A stretch of 42,966 nt of DNA from Halobacteriales archaeon QS_5_70_15 (lineage in GTDB: Archaea > Halobacteriota > Halobacteria > Halobacteriales > Haloarculaceae), in the NCBI GenBank assembly GCA_003022005.1, contig PXRQ01000034.1, positions 1 through 42,966 on the forward strand, given 5' to 3'. The position numbers were made by a program, and so were the translations under genes. How positions within the stretch are numbered: the first letter of the stretch is position 1; each line of letters opens with the position of its first letter. Under the pieces are notes generated by a model. The model was given only the letters and a program-made list of their open reading frames with translations. It was not told the DNA's origin and did no database searches. This document shows positions 1-7,505 of this stretch, one piece after another.

Positions 1-1
1 C

Positions 2-83
2 CCGACCGCTACGCGAACCCGGGCGACGTGAGCACGCGAGCGAAGCGAGCGCGCGCAGCGAGCCCCGGGAGCGTAGCGGTCGG
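2..83. repeat. Intergenic inverted repeat, GAGCGAAGCGAGC type
   Basis: Perfect 13-bp arms (CCGACCGCTACGC at 2-14, complement at 71-83) enclose a loop rich in GCGAGC/GCGCGC words. The core AGCACGCGAGCGAAGCGAG resembles the core of the element at 6861-6940. Purine-phased GAGCGAAGCGAGC stretches are common between haloarchaeal genes. It ends 8 bp before another, unrelated inverted repeat at 92-172. No coding frame is credible here. Function unknown; a transcription terminator or a mobile miniature element are both possible. Confidence 0.6.
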
Positions 84-91
84 CCCGTTTC

Positions 92-172
92 ATACGGTCG
101 TGCGTAGTCTTTTACCGTCGATACCCGACTCTGTCCGGGTTATCGCCGGTACATCGTTACGCACGACCGTAT
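92..172. repeat. Family-A inverted-repeat element, copy 1
   Basis: 81 bp with perfect 15-bp terminal arms (ATACGGTCGTGCGTA and its complement). The interior is itself imperfectly palindromic: ACCG, CGATA and CCCG blocks are mirrored on the other side, so the whole element can fold as one long hairpin. It is nearly identical in length and sequence to the copy at 11158-11238. It lies 115 bp beyond the stop of the ctaA-ctaB fusion. The minus-strand edge reads TGATACGG, as in most other copies. Confidence 0.85.
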
Positions 173-287
173 CAATCCCACCCGGCGATGGCTGTTCGGT
201 TAGCTGACCCGGATGGGGCTTTCGAGGCGGTATCCGCTGCCACTGATCCGGCTATCGGTCCGCCGGGAGTCCGGGGCGGTGACCGTC

Positions 288-1685
288 TCAAAACGCGAGC
301 GAATCGACGACGACCGCCAGTAGAAGTAACCCTAGATACGCGTTCGAGGCGTGGAAGGCGCGGAACGCCGCGCTCTCGCTCCGCTCGTAGTGGAGCCGAA
401 CGACGGCGGCCAGGAACACCGCACCGAGCCCCACGGTCGTCGCGGCGTAGAGCCACCCGAGTTCCGTGAGCGCGGAGAGCACGGAGGCACCGAGCAGCGT
501 CGCGCCGAGGTAGAGCAGGATGTGCTTTCGTGTCTCGGTCTCCCCGCGGACGACGGGCATCATCGGGAAGCCCCCGCGCTCGTAGTCGTCGCGGTAGGCC
601 AGCGCGAGGTTGTAGAAGTGCGCCGGCGTCCAGAGGAAGACCACGCCCGCGAGGACGAGCCCGGGGAGGCCGACCTCGCCGGTGACGGCGGCCCAGCCGA
701 TGAGCGCCGGGAGCGCCCCCGCGAACCCGCCGATGACGGTGTTCTGGACGGTGTTCGGCTTCAGCAGCAGGGTGTAGACGACGCTGTAGAACAGGATCGC
801 CACCAGCCCGAGCACGGCCGCGAGGAGGTTCACCGAGAGAAAGGCGACCAGCGACAGCACCGCCAGCGCCAGCCCGAAGGCCACGGCGTTGCGAACCGGA
901 ACCCGATGGGTGGCGACGGGCCGGTCGCTCGTCCGGTCCATCCGCGCGTCGACGTCCCGCTCGAGGACGTGGTTGAACGTGCCCGAGGCGCCGATGGCGA
1001 GGACGCCCCCGCCGAGCGTCGCCACGACCGTGCCCACGGAGAGCCCCGGCCCGGCCGCGAGCGCCATCCCGGCCGAGGCGACCAGGCACAGCAGCCACAT
1101 CAGCCGCGGCTTGGTGAGCCGGAAGTACGCCCACGCGGTCCCCTTCGCCCGGGCGAGGAGCGAGTCGTAGGCCGGCGACGGCGGGTCGGGCGCCCCCGCG
1201 GGAGCGACGGGTTCCTCCCCGTCGAGGGCCGGTTCGGGCCGTCCCTTCGGGCTGTCGTCGGTGCCGGTCTCGGCTTCGAGGTGCCAGGCAAGCGCCAGCA
1301 CGAGCGAGGAGAAGATGGCCGTCCCGACGAGCAGGTGACCGCCCGAGACGAGCGCGGGCGCCCCGAAGACGGCGACGGCACCGCCGACGAGCACCTGGAC
1401 AGGGTAGAGCAGCACGGCGGCGGCGAGCGCCAAGCGGACCCGACGGGAGGCACCGGACCGCCAGGCGGCGAACGCCCCGACGAGGACGAGCAGGCCGACG
1501 ACGGCCGCCATGACGCGGTGACCGACGGCGACCAGGAGTGCCGGGTCGACGGGTCCGGCGAGCGAACACCCGGGCCAGGTCCCGCAGGCCCGCGCGGCGT
1601 CGGCCAGCGCCGCGGTTGCCCCCACGACGACCAGGACGTAGACGCCGACGACCGCGGCCGAGAGCAGCCGGGTGAGACGCCTCAT
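288..1685 (-). CDS. ctaB: Heme A synthase / heme O synthase fusion (CtaA-CtaB)
   Basis: Makes heme A for the aa3 oxidase encoded next door. The N-terminal ~150 residues are a short, CtaA-like four-helix half with heme-ligand histidines in VGHRVMA and GGHLLVGT; half-size CtaA proteins are known in archaea. After an acidic linker, the C-terminal ~290 residues are a UbiA-type protoheme IX farnesyltransferase with the prenyl-diphosphate motif NHVLERDVDARMDRT and the second Asp-rich stretch YRDDYERGG. I chose the ATG at 1685 (465 residues, MRRLTRLL): the alternative ATG at 1715 overlaps the likely TATA box (minus strand ATAAGTAG, 1716-1723). Divergent from coxB, so the two can be controlled from one intergenic region. 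Annotation as ctaB alone, with an N-terminal extension, would also be fair. Confidence 0.9.
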   Translation of the reverse strand: MRRLTRLLSAAVVGVYVLVVVGATAALADAARACGTWPGCSLAGPVDPALLVAVGHRVMAAVVGLLVLVGAFAAWRSGASRRVRLALAAAVLLYPVQVLVGGAVAVFGAPALVSGGHLLVGTAIFSSLVLALAWHLEAETGTDDSPKGRPEPALDGEEPVAPAGAPDPPSPAYDSLLARAKGTAWAYFRLTKPRLMWLLCLVASAGMALAAGPGLSVGTVVATLGGGVLAIGASGTFNHVLERDVDARMDRTSDRPVATHRVPVRNAVAFGLALAVLSLVAFLSVNLLAAVLGLVAILFYSVVYTLLLKPNTVQNTVIGGFAGALPALIGWAAVTGEVGLPGLVLAGVVFLWTPAHFYNLALAYRDDYERGGFPMMPVVRGETETRKHILLYLGATLLGASVLSALTELGWLYAATTVGLGAVFLAAVVRLHYERSESAAFRAFHASNAYLGLLLLAVVVDSLAF

Positions 1686-1715
1686 AGGTCTCTCTACGTT
1701 CCTGTCGGGTGCCAT

Positions 1716-1768
1716 CTACTTATGATCCCCGTTTTCGCCCGCCTGCTCGCCTTTCGGCAAGTACTTAC
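1716..1768. promoter_or_regulatory. Divergent ctaAB / coxB promoter region
   Basis: AAGTACTTAC (1759-1768) is centred about 27 bp before the coxB ATG, the usual distance for a leaderless haloarchaeal transcript. On the other strand ATAAGTAG (1716-1723) sits about 34 bp before the preferred ctaAB start. Inferred from spacing and base composition only. Confidence 0.5.
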
Positions 1769-1790
1769 CGGGCCCATCCCAACCGCGGAT

Positions 1791-2576
1791 ATGGACCCGA
1801 AGCGAGCCGCGACACGGACGCTCGTCGGTCTCGCGTTCCTCGCGCTCCTGGCGGAACCGGCGGCCGCGCAGAACTCGCTCAACGAGGAGCTCATCACCGG
1901 GCTGAACGAGAAGCTGCTCTATGTCGCCATCCCGATCACCATCCTGGTCGAGGCCATCCTCATCTACACGGTCGTCCGCTTCCGCGAGTCGAACGTCGAG
2001 GAGGCCTCCCCGACCCGGGAGAACCGCCGCCTCGAGATCACCTGGACGGTCGCCACCGCCGTCATCCTCCTGTTCGTCGGCGTCGCCTCCTACCAGGTGC
2101 TCGGCGTCGAGGCCATCGGCGGCGTCACCGCCGCCTCGAACCCGAACGCCGACCAGGCCGCCGTCACGGAGGACTTCGAGGGCGCCGTCGGGCCCGAGCC
2201 CTCCGAGGAGAACGCGGTCGAGATCGAGGTCGTCGCCCAGAAGTACTACTGGACCTACAACTACAACGAGGCGAACGTCACCGGGCTCTCGACGAACGAC
2301 GAACCGCTCTACATCCCGAAGAACCGGACCGTCTACCTCCACATCACCTCGACCGATTGGCTCCACGCGTTCCACGTCCCCGACCTCGGACTCAAGCAGG
2401 ACGCGTTCCCCGGCCAGTACAACACCATCAAAACCGTCGCCTACGAGGAGGGCACCTACCAGCTCTACTGCGCGGAGTACTGCGGCGTGGGCCACTCGAA
2501 CATGCTCGGGAAGGTGACGGTGGTCCCGAACGAGGAGTATCAGGAGTACCTCGAGGAGAAGCGGTCCCAGGAGTAG
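1791..2576 (+). CDS. coxB: Cytochrome c oxidase subunit II (CuA subunit)
   Basis: 261 residues. Accepts electrons from a blue copper protein or cytochrome and passes them through CuA to subunit I. An N-terminal signal-like segment (LVGLAFLALL, ending AAAQ) is followed by two transmembrane helices (YVAIPITILVEAILIYTVV and a helix around AVILLFVGVAS). The soluble extracytoplasmic cupredoxin domain carries the full CuA ligand set: an upstream His in WLHAFHVPDLG and the CAEYCGVGHSNM motif (two Cys, Glu, His, Met). The start follows a TATA box at the leaderless distance; a longer open frame upstream has no coding character. The acidic insert (QAAVTEDFEGAVGPEPSEE) between helix 2 and the cupredoxin core is a haloarchaeal trait. 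Confidence 0.96.
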   Translation: MDPKRAATRTLVGLAFLALLAEPAAAQNSLNEELITGLNEKLLYVAIPITILVEAILIYTVVRFRESNVEEASPTRENRRLEITWTVATAVILLFVGVASYQVLGVEAIGGVTAASNPNADQAAVTEDFEGAVGPEPSEENAVEIEVVAQKYYWTYNYNEANVTGLSTNDEPLYIPKNRTVYLHITSTDWLHAFHVPDLGLKQDAFPGQYNTIKTVAYEEGTYQLYCAEYCGVGHSNMLGKVTVVPNEEYQEYLEEKRSQE

Positions 2577-2603
2577 CCCCGGCCCGGGAACCGCCGCGAT
2601 CTC

Positions 2604-2639
2604 GATCCCGACTCTCGCAGTGATCCCGACTCTCGCAGT
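2604..2639. repeat. Perfect 18-bp tandem duplication
   Basis: GATCCCGACTCTCGCAGT occurs twice without a gap (2604-2621 and 2622-2639) just after the coxB stop. The surrounding 215-bp gap otherwise holds only the promoter of the next gene. Probably a slippage product; no function evident. Confidence 0.8.
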
Positions 2640-2761
2640 TCTCGTCGTTCCTGCCCGCGCCCGATAGTTCTCCCGACCGCCCCGTCCTCCCCCCGTTCGA
2701 TTCCCCCGACTCCCGGTTTCCGTCCCGTTCGATCGGACGGACTCCGGCGGTCGACTGCAAG

Positions 2762-2768
2762 TATAAAG
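2762..2768 (+). promoter_or_regulatory. TATA box of the comDE-like operon
   Basis: TATAAAG, 30 bp before the ATG at 2792. The spacing suggests a leaderless or nearly leaderless transcript. Confidence 0.65.
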
Positions 2769-2791
2769 GGCCGGGGGATCGGGGTTCGACC

Positions 2792-3301
2792 ATGACGTGG
2801 GAAGGTGACGTCGTCGACGCGCTCGCCGCGAACGGGGTCACGACCGTCGCGTATCTGCCCGACACGGCCGTCTCGTCGCTGCTCGACAGCGTGGAGTCCG
2901 ACGACCGGTTCGACACCGCCCGGCTCTCCCGGGAGGAGGAGGGCGTCGGCGTCCTCGCGGGGACGTGGCTCGCGGGCGGCCGCGGCGCCCTGGTCTGTCA
3001 GTCGAGCGGGCTCGCGACGACGATCAACGCGTTCGCGTCGCTCTCGGTCCCCGCCCGGATTCCCCTGGTCGCGCTCGTGACCCGCCGGGGGGACCTCGAC
3101 GAGTTCAACGCCGCGCAGGTCCCGTTCGGCTACGGGCTGGAGGAGGTCCTCGACGCCATCAGGGTCCGCAACACCAGCCTCGAGGAGCCCGGGGAGGCCG
3201 GCCGGCGCGTCGGGATGGCCGTCCGGACCGCCTTCTCGACGCGGGAGCCGTACGCCGTCCTGCTGGAGTCGACGCTCACGGGGGCGAAGGATGAGTTCTG
3301 A
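2792..3301 (+). CDS. ThDP-dependent decarboxylase, ComD-like (pyrimidine-domain) subunit
   Basis: 169 residues, the length of the ComD half of two-subunit sulfopyruvate/phosphonopyruvate-type decarboxylases. The fold has the features of the Pyr domain of thiamine-diphosphate enzymes: the early YLPDT motif, the catalytic-Glu region SREEEGVGVLAG, and the conserved QSSGLATTINAFASL segment. It overlaps the start of the partner gene by 11 bp, so the two are surely cotranslated and should form one enzyme. In methanogens this pair makes sulfoacetaldehyde for coenzyme M; haloarchaea are not known to make coenzyme M, so the substrate here is open (another 3-substituted pyruvate is likely). Its own TATA box lies 30 bp upstream, so it can be expressed apart from coxB. 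Confidence 0.8.
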   Translation: MTWEGDVVDALAANGVTTVAYLPDTAVSSLLDSVESDDRFDTARLSREEEGVGVLAGTWLAGGRGALVCQSSGLATTINAFASLSVPARIPLVALVTRRGDLDEFNAAQVPFGYGLEEVLDAIRVRNTSLEEPGEAGRRVGMAVRTAFSTREPYAVLLESTLTGAKDEF

Positions 3302-3872
3302 GGATACCGACCGCCCGGCCGCCGACCAGTTCCGGTGTACGGCGGCGGTCCTCGAGGCGACGCCGGACGCCGCGGTCGTCTCGAACCTGGGCGTCGCCTC
3401 GTACGTCCTCGCCGGCGTCGAGGACCGGGACCGGAACTGCTACCTCTGGGGGTCGATGGGCGTGACGACGCCGGTCGGTCTCGGTATCGCGCTCGAGACC
3501 GACGAGCAGGTGACGGTACTGGACGGCGACGGCTCGACGCTGCTCTCGCTGGGTGCGCTCGCGACCGTCGCCCGCAACGATCCCCCTAACTTGGTGGTCG
3601 TGGTCTTCGACAACGCCGAGTTCGCGACCACGGGCGGCCAGCCCTCGGGCTCGGAACTGGTCGACTTCGCGGCCGTCGCCGAGGGGGTCGGCCTGCGGGC
3701 GTTCCGGGCCGACTCCGACGAGACCTTCCTCGAGGCGTACGCCGACGCCGTCGAGTACGACGGGGCGGCGCTGGTCGCCTGCCGGATCGAACCGGTCGAC
3801 CCCGAGAGCCGGCCGACGCTCGACTTCCCGCACATCGCGCGCCGCTTCCGCGAGTCGATCGACGGGAGGTGA
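3291..3872 (+). CDS. ThDP-dependent decarboxylase, ComE-like (diphosphate-domain) subunit
   Basis: 193 residues, the PP-domain partner of the preceding gene. The Mg/ThDP-binding signature is complete: GDGS (in LDGDGSTLLSLGAL) followed about 25 residues later by the Asn pair equivalent in VVFDNAEF. The segment YLWGSMGVTTPVGLGIAL is the usual active-site glycine-rich stretch of these decarboxylases. The ATG lies inside the end of the upstream gene. The TTGGQPSGSELVDFAAVAEG region matches the family's C-terminal part. Product best described as a sulfopyruvate decarboxylase-like subunit; the true substrate cannot be read from sequence. Confidence 0.8.
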   Translation: MSSEDTDRPAADQFRCTAAVLEATPDAAVVSNLGVASYVLAGVEDRDRNCYLWGSMGVTTPVGLGIALETDEQVTVLDGDGSTLLSLGALATVARNDPPNLVVVVFDNAEFATTGGQPSGSELVDFAAVAEGVGLRAFRADSDETFLEAYADAVEYDGAALVACRIEPVDPESRPTLDFPHIARRFRESIDGR

Positions 3873-4004
3873 TCGGACGGGACACGACGGACGGCGAGCG
3901 ACGGCCGATGGCGTGGCGCGTGATGGCGTGAAACACGGGGATGGTGCCTCGATCGTCGGCTTCGAGTAGGAGGGTTTTTCTCCGACGGTTCGCTAGTCGC
4001 GGGC

Positions 4005-4853
4005 ATGAGCCACGGATCGGACGAGGGCGGTCACCACCTGCCCGCGGTCGAGGACTGGCCGCGGGGGTTCGGCGAGGCGTCGTGGTGGCCGTTCGTCACG
4101 GCGCTCGGCGCGGCCGGCATCTACGTCGGCGCGGGACTGTTCGTCCTCGCGCGCGGCGACAGCCCGCTCGTGGACCCGATGTACGGCCCGTTGACCGTGA
4201 TCCTCTCCGTCCTGCTGTTCCTCGCCGGGCTGTACGGATGGGTCTACCACGCCTTCGTCAAGGCGTTCTGGGACGGCGAGGGCCACGGCACCGGGCTGAA
4301 GTTCGCCATGCTCCTCTTCCTGGGGACGGAGGTGGCGACGTTCGGCGCCGGGTTCGTCTACTACTTCTTCATCCGTGCGGACGCGTGGACGAACCTGCCC
4401 GAACTCGTCTCCAGCGGGCACATCTTCAGCAGCCTCGTCATCGCGAACACGGTCATCCTGGTGGTCTCCAGCGTGACCCTCCACTACGCCCACGTCGCGC
4501 TCCGCCGGAACGACCGGAGCCGGTTCCTCGGGCTGCTCGGCGTGACGCTCCTGCTCGGCATCGTCTTCCTCGCCGGACAGGCCTTCGAGTACTACGAGTT
4601 CATCGTCCACGAGAACTTCACCATCGCGGAGGGCGCCTACGCCTCGGCGTTCTACGGCCTGACCGGCCTCCACGGGCTCCACGTCTCGCTCGGCGCCGTC
4701 CTCCTGCTCATCGTCTTCGTCCGGGCGCTGTACGGTCAGTACTCGGCCGACCGCCACACCTCCGTCTCGACCGTCTCGATGTACTGGCACTTCGTCGACG
4801 TCGTCTGGATCTTCCTCGTGGTCGTCCTCTACGTCGGCGCCATCCTCGGCTGA
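4005..4853 (+). CDS. coxC: Cytochrome c oxidase subunit III
   Basis: 282 residues, seven predicted membrane helices, the normal subunit III architecture. Diagnostic segments include WWPFVTALGAAGIYVGAGL at the start, the Glu-containing helix LLFLGTEVATFGAGF, GQAFEYYEF, HGLHVSLGAVLLL and the C-terminal YWHFVDVVWIFLVVVLY. Subunit III stabilises subunit I and helps proton uptake. The start ATG is preceded by a T-rich stretch (GGGTTTTTCT, 3973-3982) about 30 bp upstream that may serve as promoter. It is followed by a striking pyrimidine tract rather than by another tightly coupled gene. Confidence 0.95.
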   Translation: MSHGSDEGGHHLPAVEDWPRGFGEASWWPFVTALGAAGIYVGAGLFVLARGDSPLVDPMYGPLTVILSVLLFLAGLYGWVYHAFVKAFWDGEGHGTGLKFAMLLFLGTEVATFGAGFVYYFFIRADAWTNLPELVSSGHIFSSLVIANTVILVVSSVTLHYAHVALRRNDRSRFLGLLGVTLLLGIVFLAGQAFEYYEFIVHENFTIAEGAYASAFYGLTGLHGLHVSLGAVLLLIVFVRALYGQYSADRHTSVSTVSMYWHFVDVVWIFLVVVLYVGAILG

Positions 4854-4874
4854 CTCCGAACCGGCCCCCACCAG

Positions 4875-4963
4875 CCCTCCTCTCCCCTCCACTTCTCTTT
4901 CCCTGTCTTTCCTTCCATCCCCCCTCCCTTCTCTTCGGTTTCTCTCCGCTTCCACCTTCCCCT
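4875..4963 (+). other. Polypyrimidine tract downstream of coxC
   Basis: 89 nt of the plus strand contain only seven purines (about 92% C/T), with many T runs of 2-3. It begins about 20 nt after the coxC stop and ends 76 bp before the next start. T-rich stretches terminate transcription in archaea, so a coxC terminator is the simplest reading; a triplex (H-DNA) forming tract is another. No coding frame. Confidence 0.6.
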
Positions 4964-5039
4964 ACCGGGGTCCCGGACGGTGCGCTCCCCCTGCCGACGC
5001 TCCGACAGGTACACTTCCCCCGGTTCCCTATCGCCGCCG

Positions 5040-6479
5040 ATGACGTCACGGACCCGTCCCCGGTCCCGGAACCGGCAGCGGTCGTCCCCGCGCTCGTGGT
5101 CCGAACGGGCCCTCCGATCCGGCCTGGCGGGGCTGTTCTCGCTCGTGCTCGGGGGTGTGCTCCTCGTCGGGCCGGCGCTCGCACACGGGGGGAGCCTCCG
5201 CTCCGCGCCGGCACGGTCGCTCTCGGTTCCGCTCTGGCTGTTCTTAGCGACCGGCGGCGGCGTCGTCGGTGCCTCGTTCCTGCTCGCCTCGTTCGTCACC
5301 GACCGGGCGTTCATGAGGCTCGTCCACGACTGGCGGCGCGTCCTCTCGCTCCCGGCCGTCACCGTGCTGGTCCGGGTCGCCAACGCGGTCGGCGTGCTCG
5401 GGCTGGTCGCCGTGCTCGCGGTGGGGCTGTTCGGCCCCGCAGGGCCGCTCCACAACCTCGGCGTGCTCGTCGTCTGGGTCGGCTGGTGGGCCGGCTTCGC
5501 CATGACGACCTACCTCGTCGGCAACACGTGGCCGGCGCTGAACCCCTGGCGGACCGTCGCCCGCTACCTCCCGACGCTCGACCGGCCGTACCCCGAGCGG
5601 TTCGAGTCCTGGCCCGCCGTCGTCGGGCTGCTGGGGCTCGTGTGGCTCGAGGTCGTGAGCCCGCTCGCGGACGACCCGCGGCTGCTCGCGCTCGTCGTCC
5701 TCGCGTACTCCGCCGTGACGCTGGCGGGCTGTGCCGCGTTCGGCCCCGACACGTGGTTCGACCGCGTCGACCCCGTCTCGCGGGTGTTCCGCTACTACGG
5801 CGCCGTCGCGCCGCTCCACCGCGAGGCGGGTCGCGTGAAACTCCGCATCCCCGGGACGAGCCTGGAGGACGCCGACCTCGTCACGACCCGGAGCGAGGTG
5901 GCGTTCGTCGTCGCGCTGCTCTGGGTCACCACCTACGACGGCCTCGTGGCAACGCCGCCGTGGCGGGACTTCGCGACCGCGGTCGTCGGGTTCGGCGTCC
6001 CCGCCGCCCTGCTCTACCCGGCGGCGCTGCTCGTCGGGTTCGGCGTCTTCTACGGCGCGTTCCGGCTCGCGATCCGCTCCGGTCGCAGCCGGGCGGAGAC
6101 GTACCTCTCCGCGTCGACGCTCGGTCGCCGGTTCGCTCCCTCGCTCCTGGCCATCGCCGCCGGCTACCACGTCGCGCACTACCTCGGCTACTTCGTCGAG
6201 CTCTCGCCGACGCTCCTGGGCGCGCTGACCAGCCCGCTCGCCCCGCCGAGTCCCGTCGCGGTCGTGCTCCCCGGCTGGTTCCAGGCGCTCGCGCTCGCGT
6301 TCGTCCTCGTCGGTCACCTGGTGGCGATCTGGGTGGCCCACGCCACCTCGTTCGAGCTCTTCCCCGGGCGCATCCAGGCCGTCCGGAGCCAGTACGCGCT
6401 CACGGCCGTCATGGTGTTCTACACGATGACGTCGCTGCTGATCGTCTCGAGACCGTACGCCGCCCCGCCGTTCGTATGA
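5040..6479 (+). CDS. Uncharacterised polytopic membrane protein of the cox cluster
   Basis: 479 residues from the ATG at 5040; an upstream in-frame ATG at 4980 would add 20 residues lacking family character. An Arg/Ser-rich N-terminus precedes a signal-anchor (LAGLFSLVLGGVLLVGPALAH) and roughly ten further hydrophobic helices. Conspicuous motifs are GNTWPALNPWRT, FGPDTWFDRVDPVSRVFRYYG and two His-rich helix starts (GYHVAHYLGYF and VGHLVAIWVAHATSFELFPG), which could bind a metal or heme. I do not recognise a function. It overlaps the following zinc-finger gene by 4 bp (ATGA), so the two are translationally coupled, and its position between coxC and coxA suggests a role in oxidase assembly or copper/heme handling (inference). 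Confidence 0.75.
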   Translation: MTSRTRPRSRNRQRSSPRSWSERALRSGLAGLFSLVLGGVLLVGPALAHGGSLRSAPARSLSVPLWLFLATGGGVVGASFLLASFVTDRAFMRLVHDWRRVLSLPAVTVLVRVANAVGVLGLVAVLAVGLFGPAGPLHNLGVLVVWVGWWAGFAMTTYLVGNTWPALNPWRTVARYLPTLDRPYPERFESWPAVVGLLGLVWLEVVSPLADDPRLLALVVLAYSAVTLAGCAAFGPDTWFDRVDPVSRVFRYYGAVAPLHREAGRVKLRIPGTSLEDADLVTTRSEVAFVVALLWVTTYDGLVATPPWRDFATAVVGFGVPAALLYPAALLVGFGVFYGAFRLAIRSGRSRAETYLSASTLGRRFAPSLLAIAAGYHVAHYLGYFVELSPTLLGALTSPLAPPSPVAVVLPGWFQALALAFVLVGHLVAIWVAHATSFELFPGRIQAVRSQYALTAVMVFYTMTSLLIVSRPYAAPPFV

Positions 6480-6778
6480 TGGACGGCGAGGAGACCTCCG
6501 CCGCCGACCGGAAGGCCCCGACCGAGGGCGACGGCACCGACGGGGCGGGCGCGGCGTTCGAGTGCCCGTACTGCGACCGGCGGTTCGCCCGCGAGACGTA
6601 CCGCGACCTCCACCTCGGGGGGGAGCACGAGGAACGGCTCGACGCGGGCGAGCGAGCGGCCTACGAGGCGGCCCACGACGCCGAAGTCGAGGAGATACGG
6701 CTGTTCCGACTCAAGGCGCTGGCGGTGCTGGTGCTCGTCTACTTCGGCTTCCTCGTCGTCTACGCGTTCACGCTGTAG
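6476..6778 (+). CDS. Membrane-anchored C2H2 zinc-finger protein
   Basis: 100 residues (99 if the second ATG at 6479 is used). After an acidic N-terminus comes one classical finger, CPYCDRRF with H-x4-H in HLGGEH, spaced C-x2-C-x12-H-x4-H. A charged, probably helical linker (ERLDAGERAAYEAAHDAEVEE) leads to one C-terminal helix, LAVLVLVYFGFLVVYAF, that anchors it in the membrane. The start codon overlaps the stop of the preceding membrane gene, so they form a pair. A single finger on the cytoplasmic side suggests a protein-protein or assembly function rather than DNA binding (inference). Related small zinc-finger membrane proteins are found by haloarchaeal cox genes. Confidence 0.8.
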   Translation: MMDGEETSAADRKAPTEGDGTDGAGAAFECPYCDRRFARETYRDLHLGGEHEERLDAGERAAYEAAHDAEVEEIRLFRLKALAVLVLVYFGFLVVYAFTL

Positions 6779-6860
6779 TCTCGGAACGCTCTCGGGTGCA
6801 GTGTTCCGGTGGATCGTCTTGGGGAGGAACGACACTCGGATATGACTGAAAGGGGGCGGC

Positions 6861-6940
6861 CGGCTTCGGGAAGCACGGTGACGCAAGCACCGAGCGAACG
6901 CAGTGAGCGAGGCGCGCAGCGAGCCGCGCGACCGAAGCCG
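6861..6940. repeat. Intergenic inverted repeat, GAGCGAAGCGAGC type, second copy
   Basis: Perfect 9-bp arms (CGGCTTCGG at 6861-6869, complement at 6932-6940) enclose a loop with ACCGAGCGAACGCAGTGAGC and GGCGCGCAGCGAGC, clearly related to the loop of the element at 2-83 although the arms differ. It fills much of the 270-bp gap 6779-7048, which shows no convincing gene. Confidence 0.6.
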
Positions 6941-7048
6941 TCGGGGGACCTTCATGCTGTTGTCGGACTTGACTCCGAACCCATCCCTCACAAGCACTCC
7001 CGACCCCGTACCGACGACCCTTTCAGACCACGGGCCCTCCGTCCCCGT

Positions 7049-7453
7049 ATGAGCGAAGGAGCGACCGGGCCGGCGCGGACGGCGAGCCCGTGGCCGGTCT
7101 TCGTCGCCGTCGGGCTCGCGGTCTCCGAGATCGGCGTGTTCCTCGACGGGCTCTACCCGCTCGCGGTCGCGGGGCTGTTGCTGTTCGTCGGGAGCGTCGC
7201 CGGCATCGTCAGCGAGGCGGGCTACGTCGACCGGCCGTGGCGGCTGCTCGGTGGTCTCGGCGCGGTGCTCGTCGTCGCCGGGGCACTGGTCGTCTACTCG
7301 CAGGTCGGGCCGGCGTTCCTCGCGGCGTTCTCGACGACGGACTCGGTCGTCTTCCGGGGGTTCGCCATCGCCGGGGCGGGCGTCGTGGCCGTCGTCGGCG
7401 GGCTCGTGGGCGTGTTCGTCGTCGACGCCGGACGCGAGCCGTTCCCCCGGTGA
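7049..7453 (+). CDS. Small four-helix membrane protein of the cox cluster
   Basis: 134 residues. The ATG at 7049 (MSEGATGPART) begins the part with protein-like composition; the open frame extends upstream through the repeat without coding character. Four hydrophobic helices are visible (WPVFVAVGLAVSEIGVFL, LAVAGLLLFVGSVAGIV, LLGGLGAVLVVAGALVVY and FAIAGAGVVAVVGGLVGVFVV) with short loops. Conserved haloarchaeal proteins of this size sit beside coxA; I cannot assign a biochemical role. Likely an accessory subunit or assembly factor of the oxidase by context. Confidence 0.65.
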   Translation: MSEGATGPARTASPWPVFVAVGLAVSEIGVFLDGLYPLAVAGLLLFVGSVAGIVSEAGYVDRPWRLLGGLGAVLVVAGALVVYSQVGPAFLAAFSTTDSVVFRGFAIAGAGVVAVVGGLVGVFVVDAGREPFPR

Positions 7454-7505
7454 CCCCGGGGTTCGATCAGTAACGTCTTAGTGCCGTCCCCACCTCGTTC
7501 CGGTA

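Noticed and set aside
2..172. CRISPR array
   Set aside because: The adjacent repeats are palindromic elements of two different kinds, not regularly spaced direct repeats with unique spacers; no cas genes in the window.
92..172. tRNA-like or snoRNA gene in the family-A repeats
   Set aside because: The fold is one long hairpin rather than a cloverleaf; no anticodon arm, CCA region or C/D box words.
351..1790. Long plus-strand open frame running into coxB
   Set aside because: It is the complement of the ctaA-ctaB gene; its Arg/Glu-rich low-complexity sequence and the TATA box near 1760 show that coxB starts at 1791.
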